Shown here: positions 9,985 to 21,446 of the stretch, one piece after another | How the letters are laid out: the number at the start of each line of letters is the position of its first letter | How positions within the stretch are numbered: the first letter of the stretch is position 1 | Assembly: GCA_033297075.1 (NCBI GenBank) | Contig: MU858140.1 | Span: 62,001 to 126,000, forward strand | Length of the DNA: 64,000 bases | From: Rhypophila decipiens | Taxonomy: Eukaryota; Ascomycota; Sordariomycetes; Sordariales; Naviculisporaceae | Reading direction: 5' to 3' | Program-made: the position numbers and the translations under genes | Notes under the pieces: generated by a model | Databases searched by the model: none | Seen by the model: only the letters and a program-made list of their open reading frames with translations | What the model was told of the DNA's origin: nothing

Positions 9985-11651
9985 TGTTGGTTGAGCGTTC
10001 GGCTGGAATACGGCTGGCTCTCCGAGATCAGAACGTATGAGTGATGTGATATAGAGTCGAGTTGAGTGAATGGGAATTCGAGGAAGCTGGACATTAAGTT
10101 TGCTCTTGCAAGTGCTCCTTTAAGGCAGCAGAATCTCCCACACAACCTATATATATTTTCACCCTGTGCAGTACATATCTGTCTGTTTGCAAGGACGGCT
10201 ACATCTTGTTTGGATAGGTGCTGGATTGAAGACAGACAGAGACACACATCGGCTGAGAAAACCTGAGAATACACAACCCATCGGGGGCTTCCCCTGACCC
10301 TCCTCCTGCCGGCCCGTCACATTTGGCTTGCATCGAGGCAGCACACAACCACAGATCTATCTGCAGTTGGATCTCTCGTCAATAAGAGCCGAGAGAGATA
10401 GGGGCAGCAGCCCTGGGCGTCCCTGGGTGGACTAGCCAGCCCAGATGCCGGTTCGCATCACGCCACCAGGTATACCAATTTGACTATTTACCGTCGAATG
10501 CTGTAAACGAGTGTTTTCTTTTTAGAAATCTCATCATATAATAAAAGGACTCGTGCGTTGTCAGACACCATGAGACATGGTCAGCTACTCTGTGACTTTG
10601 CCAGAAGGCCTCAGCGGCATCTGAGACTGCCGGGTCTTCAGCAAGTCTGCCGCGTTGAGAAGACAAGCCGTTTGTCCAAGAACAAGCCTGGGACGAGCCG
10701 ACTCCCTGTTGTCCGCCCGCAGACCATGGATTTTTGTCATAAAATGTGGGGCCTTCAAATATGATATCTCACAACTCACAAAAGCATACCAAGCCAGCCA
10801 CTCGAAGGCAGAAACGAAAAAGTAAAGAAATCCCAGTCAATATGGGCTAGGATACTCCGTACTCACCGAGCCTCGAGCCCTCGACAGCGACAGGCCAAAA
10901 GAGGAAACAGGCAACCCAGGTTCGTCCGGGGCAGAAAAAAAGGCAATGAAGAAGTAGGAACACCAGATCCGGCGCGACCCTTGAAGTCAAGCCCATGATG
11001 TCCTTGTGCGGAGTCAGCCGCCCAGCCTCCTGGAGTCCCGAGGCCCTGGAAAGGATACGACCCTTGATATCGATTCTGCCCTGAAGCGACGACTCTTGAT
11101 GGTGCCCGGTGTGGTTGACGAGTGAGAGTCAGCTGTGCTCAGCAAACAACACACTCAAACGGAAGCAAACATTACTGTCAGAAGAAGGGAATCTCATTGT
11201 CGACAGAAATAGTTTGCCCAAAAAGGAGAAAAAGAAAAGAAGGAAGTAATAAAAGTGCAGGAAGGATTCACCGAGGCCAATGCAGCCCATATCAGGTTGA
11301 GTCTTGTCCAGTTCAAGATTGATATGGTTGAGTTTTGTGCAGTCAAGATCGGCGCTGCGTTGTCATCAGTTGTCTCAGCTGTCTCAGTCTCTCAGACACG
11401 CAGAGGGCTATCATGATGCAACAACCTTTTTTTCTGGGGGGGGGGGGAAGGGGCAGAAAATACATCACTTGCTCAAATTCCCATCTTGAAAACCATTTTG
11501 ATGTAACCGGAAAGAAGTGCCCGCGACAGGGGAAGGAGAAGGAGAAGGAGAAGAAAAAGCGAGCATGAAGAGGAGGAGGAGGGGCTCTTGTTGAAGTGCT
11601 CGGTGCCAAGATTGATTGTTTCCAAGGGTTAGGGTTATGCAAGACTCTCCA
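9985..11651. other. Gene-poor region upstream of the RRM-like gene
   Basis: About 1.7 kb without a convincing coding frame. It must contain the promoter and 5' leader of the leftward RRM-like gene. Features seen: a homopolymer G run near 11437-11448, a GGAGAA-rich purine stretch near 11530-11580, and a TACTCCGTA motif at 10853-10861. No tRNA or rRNA was recognised. Confidence 0.45.
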
Positions 11652-11880
11652 ATCGATTGCCGCCGCTAAAACGACCGTATGGCCTTCAATCTAGGTATTT
11701 ATTCGAGCCCGTCGAAGGCATTTATTCGAGCCATTCGAGGCATTTATTCGAGCCAGTCGAGGCATTTATTCGAGCTAGTTGAAAATATTTATTCGAGTTA
11801 GTCAAGGGGTTTATTCCAGCTGGTCAAGACGGTGGTTTTAGCCAGGCACATACGGTGGTTTTAGCGGCGGCGCAATCGAT
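11652..11880. mobile_element. Small inverted-repeat (MITE-like) element with internal tandem repeats
   Basis: The ends are an imperfect inverted repeat of about 30 bp: the left arm 11652-11680 starts ATCGATTGC, continues CGCCGCTAAAAC and ends ACCGTAT; the right arm 11850-11880 is its reverse complement with one substitution and a 2-bp indel. Between them lie six 22-bp tandem units and a second ACGGTGGTTTTAGC copy at 11828-11841. There is no coding capacity. Terminal inverted repeats on a roughly 230-bp non-coding unit are typical of non-autonomous DNA elements. No obvious target-site duplication was found, so mobility is inferred. Confidence 0.65.
11694..11826 (+). repeat. Six tandem 22-bp repeats (TTTATTCGAG core)
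   Basis: Six consecutive units of 22-23 bp start at about 11694, 11717, 11739, 11761, 11783 and 11805, each built on TTTATTCGAGC followed by a variable AGTCGA-like half. Units 2-4 are nearly identical; units 5-6 have decayed. The array sits inside the inverted-repeat element. Confidence 0.93.
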
Positions 11881-12081
11881 AAGCGCAGCCAACCCCGTTT
11901 AGGAATAATGTCAACAAATTCCCAGCATTCATCCCACCAACATTCACTGAATGCGCCTCATGATATCCAACCTTCCCAACTTCACGACGAGGCATAACGC
12001 GATACTTTTCGACAAAGACGTCCGTAAAGCCTACACAGACATCACATCCATAGACCACAAACCAAACAGCATCCAGCAACA

Positions 12082-13038
12082 ATGCCACGCGCAACCTCCC
12101 GATCAATGTCCCCATCCAAACAAACAACCACCCCACGCGCAACACCAGCACAAGTCCTCCAGCAGCTCGAATCCCTCCAAGCAACACACCAAGACAAAAT
12201 AACCATAATAAAACTAAGCGAGCCCATATCCACCGCAAACCAAAATCCCAGCAGCGAAAACAGTAACCTCCGAACCTCAGACATATCCAACTCCTCCCTC
12301 GACAACCCCACCCCGGCAAGCCTAGAAGCCGACCTCCTCCACTACCGCGAACTCTTTGCCAAGCTCCGATTCTCCTACGTCGAACAAGTCACCAAAGAGA
12401 AATTCATCCGCGCCATCGTCGGGGATCCGCCCTTGATCGTCACCGCGCAAGAAAATGCCGACCTCGAAGCGAGCAATCTTGTTGCAAAAGCCGCGCTCAA
12501 GTCTCTCAAGAATGAGGTTAACGATATGATTTCCGAGCTTGAGACGAGGGGCAAACAACTAGCTGCCAAGTACGAGCAAGTCCAATTGAACACTGCTACG
12601 CTGCGGGATCTAGTACAAGGAGGCAAGATTGAAGAGCTAGAAGGGCGAATTAGCGAGCTGAAAGCTGCCCAGGCTCAACATGTGGATGTCGCAGATGGGG
12701 ATGATGACACAACAGGGAGAATCATGAATCTGCCATTGGCGAAAACAGCGCTGTTGGTGGAGGAGCGGAGAGCCGCGCTGAGGGATCTGGATAGACAACT
12801 AGAGCAGCTTGAACGGCTGGCGCCGAGGAAAGAGAAGGAGGTGGCTAGGTTGCAGAACGAGGTGAATGCGCTTGAGACGAAGAGGGCGAATGTCACGGCT
12901 GCTGCTAGGGAGGCTAAGAGGAGGAAGGAGAATCTTGCCCAGGGAGGGGTCGAGGATGATTTGGAGGCCAAGGGGCGGTGGTATAGGGCTTCTCAGGTTG
13001 CCTTGTCGCAGATGTTGGGCGTTACGGAGGAGTCGTGA
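12082..13038 (+). CDS. Sos7-like (Kre28/Zwint-related) kinetochore coiled-coil protein
   Basis: An intronless frame encodes 318 residues. After a Ser/Thr-rich N-terminus of about 75 residues comes a conserved-looking block, LLHYRELFAKLRFSYVEQVTKEKFIRAIVGDPPLIVT, followed by about 180 residues of heptad-rich coiled coil (ENADLEASNLVAKAALKSLK ... EEKEVARLQNEVNALE-type stretches) and a short C-terminus with GRWYRASQVALSQMLGV. This is the layout of fungal Sos7, the Spc7/KNL1-binding subunit of the outer kinetochore. The assignment rests on the KLRFSYxEQxTKEKFxRAI block, remembered from the family, and on the coiled coil. Codon third positions shift from AT/C-rich at the 5' end to GC-rich later. 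The gene starts 201 bp from the inverted-repeat element, which may therefore lie in its promoter. Confidence 0.6.
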   Translation: MPRATSRSMSPSKQTTTPRATPAQVLQQLESLQATHQDKITIIKLSEPISTANQNPSSENSNLRTSDISNSSLDNPTPASLEADLLHYRELFAKLRFSYVEQVTKEKFIRAIVGDPPLIVTAQENADLEASNLVAKAALKSLKNEVNDMISELETRGKQLAAKYEQVQLNTATLRDLVQGGKIEELEGRISELKAAQAQHVDVADGDDDTTGRIMNLPLAKTALLVEERRAALRDLDRQLEQLERLAPRKEKEVARLQNEVNALETKRANVTAAAREAKRRKENLAQGGVEDDLEAKGRWYRASQVALSQMLGVTEES

Positions 13039-13786
13039 TAAATACTGGCTTTGGGATGATTGGACTACGGTTTTACTTTTCTTGTATATTTGTTCAATGC
13101 CGTTATGAAGGAGTTTTATTGCTAAGGTTGGGTATGTTTTTGGTTGAGGCTACTGTGGTTTATATACGGGTTACGTGATGTCAATACCTCAGTTGGATCT
13201 ACGGCGTTTGTCAGGTATCGTTGATCTGGGAAATGGACCGAAGCACGTCCGACACTTTATTATCCTTTCTTGTGAATACTATCCAATATTGTATCTTTGT
13301 TTATTATCAATACCTCCAGAAGCAGACAATTATTTCGGCCCGAGTTCCGTGGCGCATCAAAAGCTGTAATATCACCAGCCAACTCCTTGTCGATCTCCCG
13401 TCCGCCGCAAATAATCTTGAGATCTAACACCACCGCAAGTCCGATATTGCGTTTGAAGGCTTCGAGAACGTTGGGGTTGATTCGACACTATAGAGTCAAG
13501 GTGATCAGAACCCAAAAGTCTGCGAGTAGTGAGCGATGATATCTAGGTTTCCCGAAACGCTGGTTTCAGACCTGATATAAAGTGAGGCTTCAGGTCGTCG
13601 TAAAAGCCCGTCGTGAGGGAATATTTCGCCCCTCATGTAGCACAAATAGTTCTTCGACCATGTGCGACGTCGTGAGGGTGGCGCACTGCAGAGAAACGAG
13701 CTCTGCTGTGGAGACAACGTTTCAACGGTTCGAGGTTGCGGCAGGTGGACTTTCCCGGGATATCCTTGCACCTGCTAAGAGTGTCT
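13039..13786. other. Convergent 3' region
   Basis: This lies between the stop of the Sos7-like gene and the stop of the leftward thioredoxin-like gene. Short fragments of open frame occur but none has splice-joined continuity or recognisable similarity. Confidence 0.5.
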
Positions 13787-14543
13787 TTATTTCGACTTTC
13801 CAAACAATCCAAACAGTCCACTAAATATGCCCCCAATACCGTGGCTTCCACCACCTCCTCCTCGGTTGCCTTGCCGTCGTGCCTCATTTCGAATCCTACA
13901 AGGATGATGATCAGTCAGTCACGTCTCTTCATCCGAGCAGTTGGCTCCAGAACAAAACACACCATTCTTCCAGAAACCGGCGATCTGCTAGTTGCTTTCC
14001 ATCTGTGACTTTCGTCTCAACCTGAGCTTCTTGCGCATCGAAGCTGAGAAGCGTCGGGATCGAGTTGATCATGTAGGTAAGCCCCAGGCCGGCAGTCATG
14101 ACGTCCGGCGCATCATACTCGACTTCGCAGTAGGCGACACCTCCTTCCGCCTCGCCGACTCCTGATTCGACCAGCTCCTTCAGAAGTGGGGATACCACGC
14201 GGCATGTAGGGCAGTACGAGGTCGTCCATAGGGTCAGGAGCGGCGTTCGCGCAGATGCCGAGAGGAGTTGGTAGGTGTGGAACTGATCGAGATTGCGGAC
14301 ACTGGAGAGAAAGAGATCAAGTGGTTAGAGAGGCATCACGCGGGACAGCAGAATTGGAGATGAGGAGAAATAAATGTGCGCATACGAGGCGTAGACTTGG
14401 TTTTTGGCCTCTGCTTTGCTTGACACAGAGAAGGCAGCACGAGAAGCTGGAAGCTGGAGATTACATGCCAGATGGGCCTTGGGGAACGATCGCGTTTGCC
14501 GTATCGTGCCGTTGGCGATACGGTAAAACTGAAGCACTGTCAT
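13787..14543 (-). CDS. Thioredoxin-like protein, probably mitochondrial
   Basis: Three exons (14543-14386, 14301-13963, 13895-13787) join in phase to 201 residues; introns are 84 and 67 bp. Residues 1-50 are basic, Ser/Ala-rich and lack acidic residues until AEAKNQ, which suits a mitochondrial presequence. The thioredoxin fold follows: LDQFHTYQLLSAS, TPLLTLWTTSYCPTCRVV with the redox pair Cys-Pro-Thr-Cys, YCEVEYDAP, and INSIPTLLSF with the cis-Pro loop. The tail is Gly-rich (GNRGGGGGSHGIGGIFSGLF). It probably acts as a thiol-disulfide oxidoreductase; partner and pathway are not readable. The 5' ATG at 14543 is preferred because the presequence begins there. Confidence 0.75.
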
Positions 14544-16482
14544 GATATCTTGCAAATGTAAAACTGATTGGATCTTTTTTCGTATTTGAGAAACAATCCA
14601 GAATCACACCTGTTGATAAACACTATACGAGACGGGATTCGCTCAGTGGATACGACGTCAGCATGACTTAACTCCGATAGGTAGGCCTCAGAAACGAGCA
14701 TGCGCGGGAGCGTCGTTTCGCCAAGCCGCGGGGAACGGGGAGTGCGTCATTGTGCATGGTAGCACTGATTTCAAAGATTAGGGGACCAAGCAGTCGCCAA
14801 CGACAACAACAAAGACAAGGATGATGAGTAAAAAGGCTCTAAATCCACAGCTCCCCAGCCTCCTTCAGCGCCTTTCGGGTATTTCTTCTTGCACCATGCA
14901 ACCACTGCAACCAGCTGAGTCTCACAGTCTCTTTTGCACGCTCATCTAATTAGTATTCCTCGCTACCTTAGGGTACATAAAAAGCGGCACAGTAGCCCCA
15001 GAGTGCTTGGATCTGCGCTAATCTCACTAATCTTGGGCTACTGCAATCCGTCGAGCTGCGGGGAATGGGGGTCTGGTCAACAGGGAGAAACGGGTGAGGG
15101 GAACTTTCAGCAGTCGCGATGCCCAGAACGCTGCTTGGAGAACAAGATTTTTCAGTCGTGGCATTGGCAGAAACGTCTCGAATTGCTGCCCGATGATGTT
15201 TAGATCACCACGATCACGATCACCTCTAATTCCTCGATACGCGACGTTTTTCACACAGTCTAGGCAAGCCTGCGGCCTGTGAACGACTGGACCGTACAAC
15301 GAATCCGAACCAGTATCCCGAACACCCCCCACTGGCCTACCCCGGCCCCCTTCCTGTGCGCCAACCCCACTGAAGAAGTGTGCCACAGCACCTTCCAAAA
15401 TCACACGGAAGAGCAGCAAGAGCATCCATGTTGTGCACGCACCCAGTGCATCGTGGCTTTCATCTGCCGACTGGTCCAGTGGTCCCATTTAAAAAGAATG
15501 GATTGTGCGATACCGGGAATTACCTTGCACGACAGTAAGTATAAATGAACTCGAACTCGGTGCATTGAGCCGTTATATGAAGCTCCCATAAAACGTGCAG
15601 GCGGCTCCAAGTGACCATCCCGAACCAACATGGGCGCGGCATGGGCGGCGGCGGGTCTAAATTTACCTTATTCCAAGCGCGGTACCCTCCTTTTCACCCT
15701 TTGCCTCCAAGGTCGTATGTTAGTCGACACCGCTCTTGATAGGCACCTTCTTGGCAGTCGATTGTCCCCACAGGTCAACTGAGGGCAACCGCGTTGCGGT
15801 GAGGAGAAAATGCGCTTCAACTCTAGCCTTCAAGGCTCCCAGAGACCCAAGAGATCCTTGCCCAGTGGCTAGGTCGAGTCGAGATGTGAGCCTGATCCAC
15901 GTTGGTGGGCGACAACCAACCGCAGTTCCCCATCAGCGTCGCTTCCCACCGTCATCCGAGCGCGTCACTTGACCGTCCTCAACATCATATCCTCTTCTGT
16001 ATTCTTGGTAGGACCAGAGGCTGTAGTTCCTTCCGCCAGTTTTACAAATCTATTTCCCCATCGCTATTCTTTATTCTTTCTTGTCTAATCATTGGAAGGA
16101 GTTTCCCGACACTAATTGCCTACTGCATATGAGCTGACATGTGACGGCGCATCTCTCAGTCGATCATCTTTCCTTCCTCACCAGGTCAAGGTTGTAAGAC
16201 CTGAGATACACCAAGCTCCCAGACTCTTTTACTTTTAAATCTCACCCACACGCCCCGCTTGTTTTATCCTCAAGTAAACCTCTCGTCATAGATCTCCTAA
16301 AACACATTCTCTTGTCCGAGTATTACTTGTGTATGCATCATTCTCCTGGTCGCAACTCTATTTTCTTTTGCAGACGGGGGTTCGGGATCCCTGTGCTGAA
16401 TGTCGGCTTCGAATTAACACTCGCCTTGACTGCAGACTAAATCTCCGACAAACCTACGCCTTCTTTCATCCCAACCTGCCAA
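14544..16482. promoter_or_regulatory. Long divergent upstream region (thioredoxin-like / MFS genes)
   Basis: About 1.9 kb between divergent start codons. A pyrimidine-rich stretch from about 16020 to 16330 suits the core promoter and 5' leader of the MFS gene. An unspliced frame on the minus strand (15027-15488) was judged non-coding. No RNA gene was recognised. Confidence 0.45.
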
Positions 16483-18772
16483 ATGTCCGAGGACGCGGGG
16501 GCGCACCCCAAACAAAAGGCATCATGGCTGCCCTTCTTATCCCGTTCCTCAACCCGAGAGAAGGACACAGAGGGAAGAACTGGGCCGCCAAAGTGGAACA
16601 TGGGTATTCTCAATGACAGGGAAACAATCGAGGTGCCAGGTACGCTGATGTTCAGAATGCCCATTCTAGCTCAACTGAGCGAAAGTGCTAACCTCAGACA
16701 GGATCCGTCCTCCTTCTGGCGCCCGACAAGAATGAGCCCTTGGGTCTGCGTAATGCACCGGCCAGGACCTCTCATTCGTCTATTCCCGCCGGCCTGCCTC
16801 TGCCGGAACCTGAAGTGGACGAGAGAAAGAAGACGAATGACGGCAAGATCATTCTTGAACCCCAGCCTGAGGATTCGGCCAACGATCCGCTCAACTGGCC
16901 CGCTTGGCGGAGAGATTCGGCATTGCTCTCCCTTGGCATGTTCTGCATGATAGGCGGCGGAATGACTCCTATCCTTGCGGCAGGCTTTGGCGAAGTCGCC
17001 CGAGATTTCGATGTCCCAGTTCATGAGGTTTCGCTCACAACCGGCCTGTACATGATGGGAATGGGCCTTGGCTCGGTTGTGTTCTCCCCAACTGCCATTC
17101 TATATGGAAAACGGCCAGTCTATCTCTTTGGGGCTATTCTCTTTATTCTTACTTCTGTGTGGTGCGCTCTGTCACCTAATTTCACCTCCCTCGTCTTGGC
17201 CCGCATTCTTCAGGGTGTTGCGGTCAGTCCCGTCGAGTGCCTGCCATCCGCTACGATTGCCGAAATCTTCTTTCTGCACGAACGAGCCTTTCGGATCGGC
17301 ATCTATACCTTGCTTCTTCTCGGTGGCAAGAACTTGGTACCCCTAGTGAGCGCCGCAATCATCAATCGGCTGGGGTGGCGTTGGGTATTCTGGTGAGTTC
17401 AGGGCTTCATTACCACAGGAGCCATCTCAGCATGCTAACCTAGATATGCCTCAGGATCGTTACAATGATCGTCGGGTTCTGCGGACTTCTTCTCTTCCTC
17501 TTTGTTCCTGAGACTTTTTGGGACCGTATGCCGCACGCCCGGAAGAAGTCAAGCACACGGCCTGGAATGTTCCGCCGCTTCTCATCGAAGCACCAAGTTC
17601 CCCAAGAAACACCGGGGACAACAGTACCTGCTGAAGCACACTTGGCTCAACCAGCTCCAGCAGTTACACCCCCGGCAGCATCTGTTCACGAGTCTACACC
17701 TCGCAGACCAGCCCGCGTGGGATTTGCCGAAGATCCAGAAACGGGAGAGGGCGAGAAGGAAGAAAAGCCTTCTGATACCCCGACACCTGCTCTGGTCGGC
17801 AACGAATCCCCAGCCGGACCGTCCGCTTCAGCTTCCAGCAACGCGCCTAGCGGGCCGGATGCCGTTGCGTCTGAGAAGGCAGAGTCGAATTCGGTTCGAG
17901 ATGTTCCAGATCGCAGAGCATACTTTGCCGAACACGATACCGAGTCACAATCCATTGCTAGCTCTCAGAGGGTGACGGGAGAGCCGCAAGCATACACTAC
18001 CGCGATGCGCACCATGCCACCAAAGACTTTTGCACAACAACTGAAGATTTTTCACGGACGGCTGAACAAGGACAAGTGGCACAAAGTTGCCATCCGTCCT
18101 CTGATCCTTCTCTCGTACCCGGCCGTGCTTTGGTCCTCTGTCGTGTACGCCTGCTCAGTCGGGTGGCTTATTGTGATCTCCGAGTCTGTTGCAGTTATTT
18201 TCATGGAAGGACACTACTACGAATTCGACGCGCTCCAGACGGGATTGGTTTACATCAGTCCCTTCATTGGCGGAATTCTGGGTACAGCGGTCGCAGGAAA
18301 GGTGTCTGATATCATCGTCAAGGCCATGGCGCGTCGCAACGGAGGACTATACGAGCCAGAGTTCCGTTTGATCATGGCGATTCCTGTGGCCATTTCAACG
18401 GTAATCGGCCTCATGGGGTTTGGTTGGTCCGCACAAGTAGGTAACCACTGGATGGTGCCCACGACCTTCTTCGGGATAGTCTCCTTTGGCTGCTCGCTTG
18501 GGTCAACGACGAGTATCACCTTCTGTGTGGACAGTTACAGACAGTATGCGGGCGAGGCGCTGGTCACGCTGAACTTTTGCAAGAATATCTTCCACGGCCT
18601 GGTGTTCAGTTTGTTCGTGACGGGCTGGCTGTCGGATGACGGCCCCAAGACTGTATACATCTGGATTGGTGTCATTCAGCTTATTCTGCTGGTGGGCACG
18701 ATCCCCATGTACATTTACGGCAAGAGGGCGCGCATGTGGACGGTGCGGAAGAACTTCATGGAGAGATTTTAG
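16483..18772 (+). CDS. Major facilitator superfamily transporter (DHA1/HOL1-like)
   Basis: Three exons (16483-16639, 16702-17392, 17455-18772) with 62-bp introns join to 721 residues. After an N-terminal cytoplasmic region (APDKNEPLGLRNAP, DPLNWPAWRRD) come the first six membrane segments, including SLTTGLYMMGMGLGSVVF, the loop-2/3 motif LYGKRPVYLFG, and ARILQGVAVSPVECLPSATI. Exon 3 starts with the sixth segment, ends it at PETFWDR, carries an unusually long Pro/Ser/Glu-rich central loop of about 190 residues, and then the second six-helix bundle, ending near YGKRARMWTVRKNFMERF. The sequence style matches fungal drug:H+ antiporter-type MFS proteins; substrate is unknown. The plasma membrane is the likely site. 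The ATG at 16483 is chosen because it precedes the first in-frame splice donor. Confidence 0.85.
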
Positions 18773-19507
18773 GTGAGCTTTTCTCGAGTCAAGTATGAGT
18801 AAGAATGGGGATGAGGGCAGGTCAGCGACGTCGTTTGGGCCCTCGGTCATTGCCGGGCGTTTTGTTTTCCTTGTGGTGTTTTGACGATTCATGTTGGGGT
18901 GGTTGCACTACTCATACAGTATTCATACTCTTCATATTTTAGACGAGTGGCACGCATGTTGAGAAATAATACCCTATCAATTTAGTATTCAGTACAGGTT
19001 CAGTGAAAGACACAATTGTGAATGACGTAGGCCTCTGATTTCCAGACTCTGAAAGATGATCTGAAAATATATAGAATAAAATAAAAAGGCAAAGGTAGAC
19101 CAAGGTAAGGCGAGGAAGTTAATGATGCTGCCCACAGTGTGGACCCCTCTTTTCGCTCACGGTATGGTGTTTTATTTTTCTTGTGATTGCCCCTCCCCCT
19201 CATTGGGCAGCAAAATGGGCATAAGATTTTCTTTACAACAATCTTTTGATATCACAGCATACTCAAAGTTCTCGAGATTAATTTAGGTTGGAATAGATGA
19301 GAACTTTGTACCAATTAACGACTCAAAGACTCATAGAAAGTTCTGGCAAGATTTTTCAGGCAATTTTTGGTTCTGAGGGTGGGCTCATTCACCTCACGAG
19401 TCTAAGTGTGAAACTCGAAGACAAAAACCAAACAGAGGAAGAAGAAAGAAAAAAGTCACCAACACCAGGAAGCAAACCCCAAGATTGTTCAACAACCACA
19501 ATAAATC
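18773..19507. other. Intergenic: MFS 3' flank and ELP6 promoter
   Basis: AT-rich sequence with a purine-rich leader (GAAGAAAGAAAAAAG) just before ELP6. No supported coding or RNA feature. Confidence 0.5.
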
Positions 19508-19707
19508 ATGGCTTCCTCCTCACGAATAATCCCCCACCTCCTGGACCCTTATCTCCGCCCGACAGAGACAACCACATCAGACGAGGCAGAACCACACCTG
19601 TCAATAGCAACCTCCGTCCTAGGCGCCTCCACCAACTGGCTAATCCTACGATACCTATATGCCTTTTTGAAGCAACAACAACAACAACAACAACAACAAC
19701 CTCCAAC

Positions 19708-19740
<33 letters not shown>

Positions 19741-20916
19741 GCGGGAATCAGAGTCTCCCGCTGGCGGAAGTGAAGAAGATGAGCCTACCACGACGAATGT
19801 GATTCTTGTCAGTTTTCTAAGGGATTATTCATTCTGGAAAGAGAATGCCGGGCGGATAGGGCTGGACCTTGATTCCCTCGCGAGAGCAGGCCGGTTTGGG
19901 TTTGTCGATGGGTTAGGGGTGGATTTATTTCACTACTCTCCTCCTCCTTTCTCGGAAGGGGGTCCCAGTGTGGGCAACAACAACAGCAGCATTCGGGGTT
20001 CTTTACCGGTGGTCACTGGTGGTACGGCGGGGGGGCCTGGAGTAGGAGTAGGAGTAGGACGTGTTCCTGGCGTTCAGCTGCTACCTTCACGTGGTCTTAA
20101 CCCCATCGCCCCCCCAGGACGTCAGCCGCCTCCTGGTGCCATAAGGGGAGGAGGAGCTCCTGCTACTCCAAGGGGACCTGCCCCTGTGCTGGGTGGTGGT
20201 GACGGTGGGAGGATACCGCCGTTTACTACTACTACTGGTGCTGCTGCCTCCCAGAAAAGTAGTACGGCCCAAGCAGCCTCAAAGACGTCGTCGTCGTCGT
20301 CGTCGTCGTCGTCGGTCCTTACGAATCCGACGATATCCCACCTACGACAGGTCATGTCCGACGCTATACAAAAGATTACATCCCAGAAGAAGAAGAGCAA
20401 GCTCGTCCTGGTAATCGACCAGCTTGACTTCCTCCTTGCCGCCGCAGCAGGCGGTGGTGACATTTCCACTTTGTCCGTTCGGGATTTATTACTTGACCTG
20501 AGAGAGGTATGTCAAGCCACACAATAATCCATTCATTCAGCTGTTGTTGCTGTACCTGAGTCTCTCAGACCTACCTACCTACCCACAGAGTAGATTACTG
20601 ACGCGACGAATATCACACACAGACAGCAGACACAACCATCCTAACATTCTCAGCCGACCAACCGCTGATAGACGAGCAAACGACCACCCTAGAAAAGGAA
20701 CACGCCAACTTTGTCCTGTCCCTCTTGCACGAGGCAAGTCTAGTCCTCAGTCTCCGGTTACTCGACACAGGAGTAGCGAAAGACGTGAGCGGTGTCCTAC
20801 GAATCACTGCAGGTGGTGGTGGAGGAGGAGGGACAAGTGCAGCAGTCGAGGAGAATGAGTACCTTTACCATGTAAGAGGGGATGGCAGCGTCAGGGTCTT
20901 TGAGAGGGGTCAATAA
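19508..20916 (+). CDS. ELP6: Elongator complex subunit Elp6
   Basis: Exons 19508-20506 and 20623-20916 join in phase at GTATGT and CACACAG (CTGAC branch point) to give 430 residues. Family signatures: IPHLLDPYL at the N-terminus, TSVLGASTNWLILRYL (degenerate Walker-A region), NVILVSFLRDYSFWKE, LVLVIDQLDFLLA (Walker-B-like strand), and after the splice TILTFSADQPLI, EHANFVLSLLHEASLVLSLRLLDTGVAKDVSGVLRI and YLYHVRGDGSVRVFERGQ at the end. Elp6 is a RecA-like subunit of the Elp4-5-6 ring needed for wobble-uridine tRNA modification. It is longer than usual because of low-complexity insertions: two Gln runs (19673-19741), a Gly/Pro-rich stretch and a Ser run (about 20285-20315). The RecA core blocks flank these insertions and look intact. 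Confidence 0.93.
19673..19741 (+). repeat. CAA trinucleotide runs encoding poly-Gln in ELP6
   Basis: Two runs of CAA codons, separated by CCTCCAACA (Pro-Pro-Thr), encode nine and eleven Gln. They fall in a loop between two core blocks of Elp6. Confidence 0.95.
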
Positions 20917-21446
20917 ATAGCAATGTTTTAGATGGTCAACAAAGCACCAATGCTCATTTACTTGGATCAGGTTCACGATCGTTCTTTCAGTGTGCCAAAA
21001 TGCTGCCGGGTAAGAGATCTTTGCATTATAGGTGTAGGATCAACCACATCGTTATATACCCCTTGGGATATAAATCTCTGCCAAACTAGTTTGCCCTCAT
21101 GTCCGTGCCAGAATGGCCAGAGATCGAACCCGACAGCTCCATTCTCTCTTCGGTCTCGGTTTTCGTGATGTGCTTGTCCATGATTTTGCAAAAACCCAGG
21201 GAAAACCTCGAGATGATAGCGCCGAATTCATGCATTTGGTATGATGATGTGATGATATAGCAGGCCATAAGCGCGAGTGAGGCAAAAAGGTTACCCGTTC
21301 CCAGAATAAAAAAATGAACCAGTCCAGTATCCCGAGTTTACACCGCCCGCCTAAAAACGAATATCCCTTTTTTTCATATCGCCTTTCGCAGCCGACTTTC
21401 TGTACCTAGCAACCGTCACGCCTCATTATGATGAAATGACATTCGT
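20917..21446. other. Convergent 3' region between ELP6 and eL37
   Basis: About 530 bp between converging stops. A GGTTCGATC-like string on the minus strand near 21125 lacks the rest of a tRNA fold. Nothing else supported. Confidence 0.5.

Noticed and set aside
11694..11826. CRISPR-like appearance of the six 22-bp units
   Set aside because: Units are contiguous without spacers and the genome is eukaryotic; they are a tandem satellite inside an inverted-repeat element.
15027..15488. 153-residue open frame on the minus strand upstream of the MFS gene
   Set aside because: Lies in a long promoter region, has no family-like motif and cannot be joined to a flanking exon.
21086..21190. GGTTCGATC string suggesting a tRNA T-arm on the minus strand
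   Set aside because: No matching D-arm, anticodon arm or acceptor stem could be placed around it.
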